Shown here piece by piece: positions 1-8,996 of a DNA stretch of 35,494 nucleotides. Below the pieces are notes generated by a model. It made no database searches, was not told the origin of the DNA, and saw nothing but the letters and a program-made list of their open reading frames with translations. Numbering within the stretch: the stretch's first letter is position 1; each line of letters opens with the position of its first letter. The DNA comes from Candidatus Saccharimonadota bacterium (GTDB lineage: Bacteria > Patescibacteriota > Saccharimonadia > Saccharimonadales > UBA4665). The translations under genes were made by a program, and so were the position numbers. Location: positions 1 to 35,494 of the forward strand of contig DAHVVZ010000009.1 of NCBI GenBank assembly GCA_027357065.1, written 5' to 3'.

Positions 1-1262
1 CAAACCCATAGTAAACCACAGCAGTGGCCGTTTGATTAGCTACCGGAAGACTAGTAGTAGCAGTCCAAGCTCCAAGTGTGCCATTAGAGTTTATTGGGGC
101 GTAGTAGACTGTGGCGCTAGCTACGCCGCCTATATTGCCTCCTATCTCATACACGTAGCCGTTGGTAACAATCGATGCGGCCGAAAACGTAGCCGCTGGA
201 AGGCTAGTGGTGCTGGTCCAACTGCCAAGTGAACCGTTAGAGTTTATTGGCGCATAATAGACTGCCACAATAGCATTGCTGCTTACTACGCCCCCTATCT
301 CATAGACGTAGCCGTTATATGTAACGGAAGTTGCGTCATCAATACTGGAAAGACTTGTTGCACTTCCCCAAGCATTAGGCGTAGTGCTATTAGGGCTACT
401 AACCCATCCCGCTGGAGCAAGCTGAGCGTAGTACAGTAAAGATGTACTAGCAGTAGTATAACCACCAATCTCATAGACGTAGCCGTCAAAAGTAATCGAG
501 GTGGCATTGTAGTCAGCTTTGGATAGACTAGATGTTTCCATCCAGTTACCCAGGGTCCCGTTGGAATATATTGGTACGTAGTAGACGTTAGCGGTCTCTG
601 CGGTGGTATAGCCACCAATCTCATACACGTAGCCGTTATATACGACTGAAGTAGCGTTTGCAGTAGCGACTGGGAGACTTGTGGTAGCAGTCCAGGATCC
701 AAGCGTGCCATTAGAGTTTATTGGGGCGTAATCCACTGTAGTAATGTAGCCGCCAGAGTCGCCGCCAATCTCATAGACGTAGCCGTTATATACGACTGAG
801 GTAGCGGAATATGAAGAATTAGGCAAACTAGTCGTAGCAGTCCAAGTTCCAAGCGTGCCATTAGAGTTTATTGGAGCGTAGTAGACTTGATAGAAGCCTG
901 TGGTTCCTGTCAATCCGCCAATCTCATAGACGTAGCCGTTATATACGACTGAGGTAGCCATTGAATTAGCGGCTGGGAGACTGGTGGTGCCCGTCCAGCT
1001 GCCAAGTGTGCCATTAGAGTTTATCGGAGCGTAGTAGACGTTAGCGGTCTCTGCGGTGGTATAGCCACCAATCTCATAGACGTAGCCGTTATATACGACT
1101 GATGTAGCCGTTTCAGTAGCAACTGGGAGGCTTGTGGTAGCAGTCCAAGCTCCAGTTGCGCCATTAGAGTTTATTGTAGCGTAACCGACGGTGGCTAAAT
1201 CTGTAGTGCCATTATTTCCTCCTATCTCATAGACATAGCCATTGTACTCGACGGAGGTAGCT
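1..1262 (-). repeat. Tandem Kelch-blade coding repeats
   Basis: Eight copies of a block encoding NGYVYEIGG are visible, with the element gtagcc (once atagcc) starting at 155, 308, 479, 629, 779, 932, 1082 and 1235. Spacing is 150-153 bases except for one unit of 171. All spacings are multiples of three, so the frame is kept. A further unit is cut by the left edge. Neighbouring units share long nearly identical stretches, which implies recent duplication or conversion and makes unit number liable to vary or to be mis-assembled. Confidence 0.85.
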
Positions 1263-2560
1263 TCACTATCTGCAGTCAGCAGGCCACTTTCTCCCGCCCA
1301 GCCCGTTGCTCCAATACTTCCTCCGGTCTGGGCACCAGTAGATACTTGGTTAGCGGTGATGTTGTTTCCTCCCTCATCATTGCCTAGGAGCATTGAGGTA
1401 GCGGAGTTAATAGTAATTGATGGATCAATGGTTATTGGGTAACTAAGCTTGGAGAGATTGGTGGCAACTAAGGTTAGTTGGTTGTTTTTGAGGATTAGAC
1501 TGGCTTTAGCCTTAGATTGAGTTCCTCCGGTTTGGCCATTACTTTGTTTAATAGTCGGATTAGCTAGTTGGAAGAGGATCTTTCCTCCTTGTTCGATAGC
1601 TATTGATCCTCCGGCTAAGTTGAATGCTTTAAAGGTCGCAGGAAGCTTGAGTGAGTAAGGGAAAGAGAGGGCATTACCTACCGGGTTATTGATCACCAGG
1701 TCTTCAGCTAGCTGGGTAGACTTCGCGGTATAGACAGCTTGAATAGCGCCGCTACCTAATGGATAGATGAAGTGACCGCCTATAAGTTTGCCTTGGGAGG
1801 TATTAAACTGTGGGGTTAAGCTAAAGCCGACATGGTTAGAGTTGTCGGTTATGGAGATTCCTTTATCTAGGTTTGTTGGTAGTGAAGCGCTGTAGAGTCC
1901 GGACCCTGGTTGACCAACTAGAGTACTGGGATTAGGACTGAGGGCCGGGTGTAAGCCTTTAGGGTTTATTACGTAGGACGAGGAATGAGAGTCGAAACTA
2001 ACAGTATTATTGAGATACCGGTTCGGTTTATTAACTAGCAGTTGAGCGGCAGATGAAAGATCATAGCTGGAATTTGGCAGCAATGAGGATAGCCAAGGCA
2101 CGAGACTTAGTAAGAGTAGTGCGGCAATGACTACTCCATAGCGAAGGTATCTGGTAGTGGAGAGTAGGTAATCTTTAGCCCTACGGGAAAACTTGGCAGC
2201 TAGGATAGCGTATTTAGTTATCAGGAAGGAGCCTAAGCTGCTGATAATTCTTTTAAAATGTTTGTTAACCAAAAAGTCCGTCAAATTGATGCTTTGACTT
2301 TGACTGAGAATTTTATGCCTTAGAAAGCTGGTGTCATGGGCCAATCTCGCTCTTTTAGCTAACTCAAATACCTGTGAACTACGATTAATGACGGACTGTC
2401 GATAGCTAGAGAGCGGAAGAACCCGTTTGGTTGGCGTCTCAGTATATGACCGTCGGGTAATTATTCTTCGGTTATTTTGCCTGGTCGGAAAAGTCAGAAT
2501 ATAGCGCCGCTCCGGCTTTCTAGTCGGAAGGCCATCCTTCTCATTTCCACTTTTTGCCAT
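1..2560 (-). CDS. Membrane-anchored Kelch-repeat surface protein (3' end beyond window)
   Basis: An open frame runs from an ATG at 2560 to the left edge without a stop (at least 853 residues), so the C-terminus is missing. The first ~138 residues are basic and probably cytoplasmic. One hydrophobic segment follows (about 140-162, core GVVIAALLLLSLV), then a long exported-type region rich in Ser, Thr, Asn and Gly. This region contains a YPITIDPSI motif of the kind that precedes repeat domains in large surface proteins. After it come ~50-residue repeats with the core NGYVYEIGG and a second strand like YYAPINSNGTLGSW, which match Kelch/galactose-oxidase beta-propeller blades. I infer a type II anchored, extracellular propeller used in adhesion or glycan binding. 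Kelch-like architecture is fairly sure; the ligand is unknown. Confidence 0.75.
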   Translation of the reverse strand, partial: MAKSGNEKDGLPTRKPERRYILTFPTRQNNRRIITRRSYTETPTKRVLPLSSYRQSVINRSSQVFELAKRARLAHDTSFLRHKILSQSQSINLTDFLVNKHFKRIISSLGSFLITKYAILAAKFSRRAKDYLLSTTRYLRYGVVIAALLLLSLVPWLSSLLPNSSYDLSSAAQLLVNKPNRYLNNTVSFDSHSSSYVINPKGLHPALSPNPSTLVGQPGSGLYSASLPTNLDKGISITDNSNHVGFSLTPQFNTSQGKLIGGHFIYPLGSGAIQAVYTAKSTQLAEDLVINNPVGNALSFPYSLKLPATFKAFNLAGGSIAIEQGGKILFQLANPTIKQSNGQTGGTQSKAKASLILKNNQLTLVATNLSKLSYPITIDPSITINSATSMLLGNDEGGNNITANQVSTGAQTGGSIGATGWAGESGLLTADSEATSVEYNGYVYEIGGNNGTTDLATVGYATINSNGATGAWTATTSLPVATETATSVVYNGYVYEIGGYTTAETANVYYAPINSNGTLGSWTGTTSLPAANSMATSVVYNGYVYEIGGLTGTTGFYQVYYAPINSNGTLGTWTATTSLPNSSYSATSVVYNGYVYEIGGDSGGYITTVDYAPINSNGTLGSWTATTSLPVATANATSVVYNGYVYEIGGYTTAETANVYYVPIYSNGTLGNWMETSSLSKADYNATSITFDGYVYEIGGYTTASTSLLYYAQLAPAGWVSSPNSTTPNAWGSATSLSSIDDATSVTYNGYVYEIGGVVSSNAIVAVYYAPINSNGSLGSWTSTTSLPAATFSAASIVTNGYVYEIGGNIGGVASATVYYAPINSNGTLGAWTATTSLPVANQTATAVVYYGF

Positions 2561-2625
2561 ATCAGTTTTTGTTACCGCACTTAAGCTTATTTACAAGGAT
2601 AATTTTAGCACAAAATTAATGATTC

Positions 2626-4293
2626 TTAGAAATGTTCACGGATGTGCGAGTAGCTATAGTCCCAGTCCGAATCGGTTTTCTTGTGCGGGTTAAAAATATT
2701 ACTGGGGTCAAAAATATGCTTAACGTCTTTAAAAAGCTTCAGCATCTCCGAACCGAATTGTTTGCCTAGCCAAGGGCCCCTAATCAATCCGTCGTTGTGC
2801 TCTCCCGAAAGTGAGCCGTGGTAACTCAGAACCAAGTCGTTAACTTCTTTCATGGCCGGCAGCATAGTGTCGCGTTCAGCCTTATTCTCGAGCTTCATTA
2901 AAGGAATAATGTGGAAGTTTCCATCACCCAAATGCCCGGCAATCGTGGCGAACAGTTTGTACTTTGCAATAATCTTGCGCATTTTAGGTAGAAAATCGAC
3001 CAAGTACTCCGGATTAACTACCAAATCGTCAATAAAAGGAGCGGTATGCTTATCTTTAACCTTACTGCGCAGCAGGTTAAAGCTTTGTCGACGCATTACC
3101 CAGAATTTTTCGCTTTTACCCTCGGTAGCATCTTCTTCAAAACCGTTGATTTCGTAGCGCGCCCGCTTATCCTTTAGTTCCTTATGCAGCGCTTTAATCT
3201 TTTCTCGAACTTCGGACTCGGTCTGAGCCGTAAACTCAACCATCACAATCAGTTTCGGAACTCCCTTCAGCAATTGCCAGCCGTCAGGGATTAAACTAAT
3301 CAGCAAGTGAACAAACCGCGCCGGGCCAAGCAACTTTAAAAAGCTAGGCATAAAGCGAATCGACAACCAAAGCGTCTGGTCGTCAAAGCTCTCCACGGTT
3401 GCCGGTTTATGCGATAAAATGGTTGGAATTAATTCTCCTAGATCGTCTATATCCCTAAGGAAGAGCACTAGTAAACCGGAATGTGGAACGTTAGGTACGA
3501 GACGAAAAGTAATGTCCGTAACAAAACCAAGCGTACCCTCGCTACCAACAATAAGCTTAGTTAGATCAAAAATGCCGGTCTCCCGATCCCAGACTTCCCA
3601 TAACGTATAGCCCATGGAGTTTTTGCTTACTGTCGGCTTAGCGGACTTGATCAAATCATAATGCTTTTCACAGAGCTCATAGATTTTACGGTATACCTCT
3701 CCTTCAAAATCTTCCTGCGCCATGATTTTATCCAGCTGGGCCTTGTTAATCGGCTTCACGACGCGCTCAATGCCGTCTGCAAAAACCAGCTTCAGTTCTT
3801 CAATAAAATCTTTAGTTTTGCCGTATTCAAGCGATTTCTCGCCACCGGAGTTATTAGCAACCATACCGCCGATTGAAGCCAGGTCCCGAGAAGCCGGGAA
3901 GGTGGGCATCAAAGCCCCGTTCTTTAGGGTCTGCACTTCAAAATCTTTATACAGCACGCCCGGTTGAGCGTGGCCGATACTGGAAGTTATTTCTTCGATT
4001 TTCGTAAAGTGGCGCCGGAAATCTACAATTATTGAATCATTTACTGCGCCACCAGCCATGTCAGTGCCGGCAGAGCGAGCGGTTAAGGAGAGACTTTTGT
4101 CCTGATGCTTATGGTCTTTTACAGTGCGTACCAGTTTTTCTACGTCGTCGGCGTTTTTAGGGAAAACCACAAGTTTTGGACGAATTTCAAACAGTGACGC
4201 ATCGTGACTATAGTTTTCGATAGTCGGTGCTGAATCGTCCATCTCGCCCTGGAAACCGCTAGCTTTTATTATTTCTTGTAAGTTTTTATCCAT
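2626..4293 (-). CDS. FAD-linked oxidase, GlcD / D-lactate dehydrogenase type
   Basis: 555 residues. An N-terminal PCMH-type FAD-binding domain spans about 35-260: ARSAGTDMAGGAV at 72-84, GGMVANNSGGEKSLEYG at 142-158 and GSEGTLGFVTD at 250-260. The C-terminal FAD-linked oxidase domain has HLGDGNFH and SGEHNDGLIRG, the His/Glu/Asn cluster that binds the 2-hydroxy acid in this family, and ends with a typical FDPSNIFNPHK motif. No ferredoxin-type cysteines are present, so it is a single flavoprotein. Family knowledge suggests oxidation of D-lactate, glycolate or a related 2-hydroxy acid with electrons passed to quinone. It is divergent from the NDH-2 gene 90 bases away. The family is certain, the substrate is not. 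Confidence 0.88.
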   Translation of the reverse strand: MDKNLQEIIKASGFQGEMDDSAPTIENYSHDASLFEIRPKLVVFPKNADDVEKLVRTVKDHKHQDKSLSLTARSAGTDMAGGAVNDSIIVDFRRHFTKIEEITSSIGHAQPGVLYKDFEVQTLKNGALMPTFPASRDLASIGGMVANNSGGEKSLEYGKTKDFIEELKLVFADGIERVVKPINKAQLDKIMAQEDFEGEVYRKIYELCEKHYDLIKSAKPTVSKNSMGYTLWEVWDRETGIFDLTKLIVGSEGTLGFVTDITFRLVPNVPHSGLLVLFLRDIDDLGELIPTILSHKPATVESFDDQTLWLSIRFMPSFLKLLGPARFVHLLISLIPDGWQLLKGVPKLIVMVEFTAQTESEVREKIKALHKELKDKRARYEINGFEEDATEGKSEKFWVMRRQSFNLLRSKVKDKHTAPFIDDLVVNPEYLVDFLPKMRKIIAKYKLFATIAGHLGDGNFHIIPLMKLENKAERDTMLPAMKEVNDLVLSYHGSLSGEHNDGLIRGPWLGKQFGSEMLKLFKDVKHIFDPSNIFNPHKKTDSDWDYSYSHIREHF

Positions 4294-4303
4294 TCCAATA
4301 ATT

Positions 4304-4361
4304 AAGCATAAGCCCTAAACTTCATTAGGGCAAGACTTAGGTTACAAAATCAAGCATAAGC
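4304..4361. promoter_or_regulatory. Divergent intergenic region with hairpin and direct repeat
   Basis: Between the FAD oxidase and NDH-2 genes there is a perfect 7-bp inverted repeat (GCCCTAA at 4312-4318 and TTAGGGC at 4325-4331). The 10-mer AAGCATAAGC occurs directly repeated at 4304-4313 and 4352-4361. On the plus strand TATACT and TATAAA boxes lie just before the NDH-2 ATG. The arrangement suits shared control of two quinone-reducing enzymes; binding by a regulator is inference. Confidence 0.35.
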
Positions 4362-4383
4362 TATATACTAGATATAAATCACT

Positions 4384-5574
4384 ATGGCAAAAGAGAAAGT
4401 TTTAATTGTTGGCGGAGGCTTTGCCGGAACAAAGGCGGCTCTAGAGTTGAGCCGTGACGAACACTTTGAGGTTACTTTACTTTCCGATTCTGAGCATTTC
4501 ACTTACTTTCCGACGCTTTACCACGTTGCTACCGGCGGGGCTAGAGCCAATGCTTCTATCCCACTGAAAACCATCTTTAAAGATAGTCCAATCGAACTGC
4601 GCAATGGCCGCGCAGTATCCATCGACCGCCACAATAAAAGCCTGACTACTCAAACCGGTCAGACTTATTATTACGACACTTTATTATTAGGGCTTGGCGA
4701 GGTAACCAACTACTTTAATATTCCCGGCCTGGCAGAATTATCTTTCGGCGTTAAAAGTATCGAAGAAGTTGAGCGATTAAAGGCTCACCTGCATTCCCAG
4801 CTCTTAAGCGACCATAAACCAGATCTCAACTATGTCATTGTCGGTGGCGGCCCTACAGGAGTCGAATTGGCCGGCTCTTTGGAAGCTTACCTATTGCGTA
4901 CCGCTCATTTACACGGCATCGAGAATCGTCCGATTCATATCGATATCGTGGAAGCATCTAAAAGATTACTGCAGAGACTGCCTAAAGACATGAGCCGGGT
5001 AATTACTCGCCAGCTACGACGCCAAGGAATTCACCTTTACCTCAACAAAAAAGTGGAAGGCGAGACCGCTAATCAGCTAATGGTAAGTGGCAAACCGATC
5101 CAAAGTCATACCGTCATTTGGACTGCCGGCACTGCCAATAACCCTTTCTATAGCTTGAACGATTTTACGCTTAGTTATAACCATAAGGTAGCTACCGATA
5201 TCTACCTTCAAGCCGAACCGAATATTTTTGTGCTTGGTGACAACGCCAATACTCCCTATAGCGGCATGGCTCAAACCGCTATCTATGATGCTATCTTTGT
5301 TGCCAACAATCTCAAACGTCGCAGCAAAGGCAAGAGCTTTAAAAGTTATGTCGCTCATCCGCCAATTACTGTTATACCGGTTAGAGAAGGCTGGGCAGGA
5401 ATTTCTTGGGGTCATGTCCGCCTCTACGGCTGGATTGGCTGGTTGCTACGCCAGGCAGCAGACGCTAAAGCTTTCCACTATTTCGAACCTTGGAGCAAGG
5501 CTATGCCGCAGTGGTTTAGCTACAGCGCCGGTGAAGCCGAACAGTGCACTATCTGCAACAAACAACTTAGCTAG
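4384..5574 (+). CDS. ndh: Type II NADH:quinone oxidoreductase (NDH-2)
   Basis: 396 residues with two Rossmann folds. The FAD site is VGGGFAG at 9-15, the NADH site is VGGGPTGVELAG at 153-164, and the third flavin motif GDNANTPYSGMAQTA lies near 286-300. The C-terminal ~60 residues are rich in Trp and Tyr, consistent with the amphipathic membrane-binding end of NDH-2, and finish with a CTIC pair. It would oxidise NADH and reduce quinone without pumping protons. The ATG follows an A/T-rich box (TATAAA, 5 bases before) with no Shine-Dalgarno, suggesting a leaderless or nearly leaderless start. It forms a respiratory module with the divergent FAD oxidase and may help maintain the gradient used by the ATP synthase. 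A terminal oxidase is not in this window. Confidence 0.9.
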   Translation: MAKEKVLIVGGGFAGTKAALELSRDEHFEVTLLSDSEHFTYFPTLYHVATGGARANASIPLKTIFKDSPIELRNGRAVSIDRHNKSLTTQTGQTYYYDTLLLGLGEVTNYFNIPGLAELSFGVKSIEEVERLKAHLHSQLLSDHKPDLNYVIVGGGPTGVELAGSLEAYLLRTAHLHGIENRPIHIDIVEASKRLLQRLPKDMSRVITRQLRRQGIHLYLNKKVEGETANQLMVSGKPIQSHTVIWTAGTANNPFYSLNDFTLSYNHKVATDIYLQAEPNIFVLGDNANTPYSGMAQTAIYDAIFVANNLKRRSKGKSFKSYVAHPPITVIPVREGWAGISWGHVRLYGWIGWLLRQAADAKAFHYFEPWSKAMPQWFSYSAGEAEQCTICNKQLS

Positions 5575-5577
5575 GAC

Positions 5578-5583
5578 TATAAT
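5578..5583 (+). promoter_or_regulatory. -10 box of the helicase-nuclease gene
   Basis: TATAAT lies 9 bases before the ATG at 5593 with no Shine-Dalgarno between them. It sits in the 18-base gap after the NDH-2 stop, so the helicase gene probably has its own promoter and an extremely short leader. Confidence 0.5.
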
Positions 5584-5592
5584 TAATCATCT

Positions 5593-8500
5593 ATGGTAAG
5601 TAATCCAAGTGACGATGCTTTTGCTAAGGCATATAACGAATTAAATCACGAGCAAAAAGAGGCTGTTGATCAGCTTGAAGGCCCGCTGTTAGTGATTGCC
5701 GGCCCTGGCAGTGGCAAAACCCAACTGCTGGCCACTAGGGTCGGGAATATTCTAAAGCAAACTGACGCCAGCGCCGAAAACATTCTTTGCCTAACCTTCA
5801 GCGAGTCGGCAGTTAGTGCCATTAGGCAGCGTCTGGCGACACTTATCGGACCGGCCGCCAGGGACGTAACAGTGTCAACCTATCACGGCTTTGGTCGTAC
5901 CTTAATCGCCACTTACCCCGAACAGTTTAATCAGGAAGTTATTGATGCAAAACCGGCCGATGAACTACTTTTAGATAAACTCCTGCGCCAGGTACAAGCC
6001 GAGCTTCGATACGCTAACCCGATTAAAAATGACTACTATTTACACGATTTAAAATCTTTAATCAGTGGCTATAAAAGGGCCTTAATTACGCCAGAACTCT
6101 TAGAACGCGTAATCAAGTCCAATACTACTTTTATGGACCGAGTTAACGAGATTCTCGAGCAACTGTTTAAGCCCGACTTTAAACTTAGCAAATCTGGCCT
6201 TAGCTTATTTGCAGATCTACTGCAGGAGACTGAAACTCTAACTAGTGAACCAATCGAAAACATCGTACCGCTTCAAAAGCTTTGGCAGGAAAGCCTGGAG
6301 CAAGCTTACGAAGCGGCTCAAGAGCAAAACAAAACTACACCAATACGCGAATGGAAAGATCGCTGGCTTGAAAAAAATAGCCAGGGTCATTTTGTTGTTG
6401 TTTCGCCGCGGATACTGCGTAAGCAGAAAGCTTTCGTGGAAGTTTATCGCAAATACAACAAACTACTTAGCGACAGCGGCCTTTATGATTACGACGACAT
6501 GATCATGCTGGCAATTAAGGGGCTCAGCGAAAACCTGGACTTAAAGCAAACTCTTCAGGAAAGATATCTTTATGTTCAATTAGATGAATTCCAAGACACC
6601 AACGAAGCCCAACTGAAACTTGTCGAGTTACTAGGTGATCATCCGCTAAATGAAGGACGGCCAAATATTCTAGCGGTCGGCGACGACGATCAGGCAATTT
6701 ATAGTTTTCAGGGTGCACACTACTCGCACATGGAGCGCTTTTTTAACATTTACCGTGACGTCAAATTAATCGGACTAAAGGAGAACTACCGCTCTACACA
6801 AGAGATCATTGACCTTAGTGCCCAAGTTAGGGAACAAATCAAGGATCGGCTTGATTTAATCCCTAAACAACAAATATCTAAAGCTCGGGTCGCTAAAGAA
6901 GCTCTCATTGAGCGAGTTGAGCTCGATAAAGACATCGAAACACTGGCCTGGGTCGCGAAGTTTGTTAAAGAACAAATCAAAAAGGGTACTCCGGCCGAAG
7001 AGATTGCTGTCTTTGCGCCCAAACATCAGCTGCTAATAGATCTTATCCCATTCTTACACGCCGAAGACGTAGCGATTAATTACGAACAAAGAAATAATAT
7101 CTTAGAGGACCCGAGAATTGACGAGCTACTGTCAGCAGCCCGCTTAGCAATCCGCCTGCAAGACACTAAAGCCGCCGACGCCCTTTGGCCCAAAGTACTA
7201 AGTCATGCCTACTGGCAATTACCGACCAGTTTAATTTGGAAGCTCTCTCTTGAAGCCTATGATTTGAGACGCCCTTGGACCGAGCTAGTTTTTGAAAACC
7301 CGCAAACTAAAGTTATCGCCCTGTATTTTATGCGTTTAAACCAACTAAGTGCTGAGGCCCCGTTTGAACTAATCTTAAGCTACCTCTTAGGCAGCCAAGA
7401 ACTAACCCTAAACGAAAAAGATATACCAGGTTTTACCAGCCCATTCTATAGCTACTATTTTAAAGAGCTTACCCAGACGGACGGGGGGATCGAAGCTTCA
7501 ACTTGGCAATTGCTAGGTCAACTGACGATTCTTACGTCCCGGGCACAAGAATCTAGCGAGCAGAGCTTAAACCTTATAGATTTCATTGATTTCTGCGATA
7601 GCTACAAACTAGCTAAACTAGTTATTCTAGATACTTCTCCGTTCCGTGAAAGTCTTAATGCCGCAAATTTAATGACCGCTTATGCCGCAAAAGGGCAAGA
7701 GTTTGACACGGTAATATTGCTCGATGCGGTCGATAATGTTTGGGGTAAAAGCGCTAAACGTCAGTCGGATAAAATATCGCTGCCGGCTAATTTAGCTCAC
7801 GTTCGGATCAATAAAAATAGTGACGACGATAAGTTGCGTCTGTTATTCGTAGCTTTGTCTAGAGCCAAAAGAAAACTTATTATAACCAGCTATAAAAGTT
7901 CGTTATCCGGACGCAATAGTGAACCACTATCTTACTTAAATGAGCACCAGCAGTCCGGCCAGCTAATCTCGCCGTTCCTGCCTAAAATGCAGCAGGTTGT
8001 AAAACGGCCTAGGTCGAGCGAAATACTTAACCTTGCGACTGCTCCAAACTGGTGGAACCGGCATCTGGATAACTTTAAGGCCGAGCGAACGGCTTTACTT
8101 AAAGACCGTCTGGAAAATTTTCACTTAAGTGCGACAGCTCTAAATAACTTTACTAACGTAAGCGGCGGCGGTCCACAAAGCTTTTTTGTTAATGAAATCC
8201 TTAAGTTTCCTCAGACCCAATCGGAGCGCGCCCAATACGGTAGCGCAATGCACTTAACACTTGACTGGCTATTTAAACAGACCCAAGTCGCCAAAGGCCA
8301 TCCACCTAAAATGGCATCTGTATTGTCCGAATTCGAACATTTACTTTCGCAAAGACAATTGACCAACTCAGAATTTAAGCAACTGTTGTTAAGAGGCCAG
8401 GAAGCGTTAAAATCCTACCTAATTCAAGTTCCTTTTTCCGTTGGTCCGGATGACTTAAGTGAGTTTGCTTCACGCCCGGTGATTGGCAAACAGCAGAACA

Positions 8501-8919
8501 TCCGTTTAAGCGGCGCGATTGATAGACTGAGTATTAATAACCAAGATAAAACAATTAAGATTATGGATTATAAGACGGGGGCCAGCTACAACCGCTGGAG
8601 CAATTCGGACATTAAATCTTTGCACCATAAACGCCAACTATACTTTTATAAACTGCTGCTTGAAAATACCAGTCGCTTCAAAGGCTATAGTGTCACCCAA
8701 GCTAGCATTCAGTTTGTCGAACCTAACGAGGAAGGGGAGATAATTAATATTGAACTGCAGTTTAATCCAGAAGATGAAAAATATTTAAAAAACCTGATAG
8801 CTGCTGTTTGGCAAAAAATTATGAACCTAGATTTTCCCACAACCGAAAACTATAGCGAGGACGTAAAAGGCATTCTGGCTTTCGAACGTGACTTATTGTC
8901 TCAGGCCAATATTCAATAA
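5593..8919 (+). CDS. UvrD/PcrA-type helicase fused to a RecB-type nuclease
   Basis: 1108 residues. Superfamily 1 helicase motifs occur in order: Walker A GPGSGKTQ (~37-44), motif II DEFQDT (~331), motif III GDDDQAIYSFQG (~362), motif IV ENYRST (~397), motif V AAKGQEFDTV (~696) and motif VI VALSRAKR (~753). The last ~250 residues carry a PD-(D/E)XK-like domain: GSAMHLTLDWL, then MDYKTG (~990) followed by a QLYFYKLLL helix, as in RecB/AddB-type nucleases. This is a single-chain helicase-nuclease, expected to unwind and trim double-strand ends in recombinational repair or to degrade foreign DNA. No RecBCD or AddAB partner is adjacent. The family is certain; whether it fully replaces AddAB is inference. 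Confidence 0.88.
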   Translation: MVSNPSDDAFAKAYNELNHEQKEAVDQLEGPLLVIAGPGSGKTQLLATRVGNILKQTDASAENILCLTFSESAVSAIRQRLATLIGPAARDVTVSTYHGFGRTLIATYPEQFNQEVIDAKPADELLLDKLLRQVQAELRYANPIKNDYYLHDLKSLISGYKRALITPELLERVIKSNTTFMDRVNEILEQLFKPDFKLSKSGLSLFADLLQETETLTSEPIENIVPLQKLWQESLEQAYEAAQEQNKTTPIREWKDRWLEKNSQGHFVVVSPRILRKQKAFVEVYRKYNKLLSDSGLYDYDDMIMLAIKGLSENLDLKQTLQERYLYVQLDEFQDTNEAQLKLVELLGDHPLNEGRPNILAVGDDDQAIYSFQGAHYSHMERFFNIYRDVKLIGLKENYRSTQEIIDLSAQVREQIKDRLDLIPKQQISKARVAKEALIERVELDKDIETLAWVAKFVKEQIKKGTPAEEIAVFAPKHQLLIDLIPFLHAEDVAINYEQRNNILEDPRIDELLSAARLAIRLQDTKAADALWPKVLSHAYWQLPTSLIWKLSLEAYDLRRPWTELVFENPQTKVIALYFMRLNQLSAEAPFELILSYLLGSQELTLNEKDIPGFTSPFYSYYFKELTQTDGGIEASTWQLLGQLTILTSRAQESSEQSLNLIDFIDFCDSYKLAKLVILDTSPFRESLNAANLMTAYAAKGQEFDTVILLDAVDNVWGKSAKRQSDKISLPANLAHVRINKNSDDDKLRLLFVALSRAKRKLIITSYKSSLSGRNSEPLSYLNEHQQSGQLISPFLPKMQQVVKRPRSSEILNLATAPNWWNRHLDNFKAERTALLKDRLENFHLSATALNNFTNVSGGGPQSFFVNEILKFPQTQSERAQYGSAMHLTLDWLFKQTQVAKGHPPKMASVLSEFEHLLSQRQLTNSEFKQLLLRGQEALKSYLIQVPFSVGPDDLSEFASRPVIGKQQNIRLSGAIDRLSINNQDKTIKIMDYKTGASYNRWSNSDIKSLHHKRQLYFYKLLLENTSRFKGYSVTQASIQFVEPNEEGEIINIELQFNPEDEKYLKNLIAAVWQKIMNLDFPTTENYSEDVKGILAFERDLLSQANIQ

Positions 8920-8936
8920 ATTAAAAAGGCAAATAA

Positions 8937-8966
8937 AAACTGCCTGCTAATTTGCGCAGGCAGTTT
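8937..8966. terminator. Bidirectional intrinsic terminator
   Basis: A perfect 11-bp stem (8937-8947 with 8956-8966) encloses an 8-base loop and is flanked by A-rich sequence on the left and T-rich sequence on the right. It serves the convergent ends of the helicase gene (stop at 8919) and the aquaporin-like gene (stop at 8997). The T-run is clearer on the minus strand. Confidence 0.85.
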
Positions 8967-8996
8967 AATATTTCCAAACTTTAGGGAGTTTGAATT

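Noticed and set aside
295-711. 138-codon ORF on the minus strand with repeated peptides
   Set aside because: It is a shifted-frame shadow of the Kelch repeat gene on the same strand and inherits its periodicity.
1-1262. CRISPR array or non-coding satellite from the regular ~150-base repeats
   Set aside because: Repeats are in one open frame, keep multiples of three and encode Kelch blades; unit length is far too long for CRISPR.
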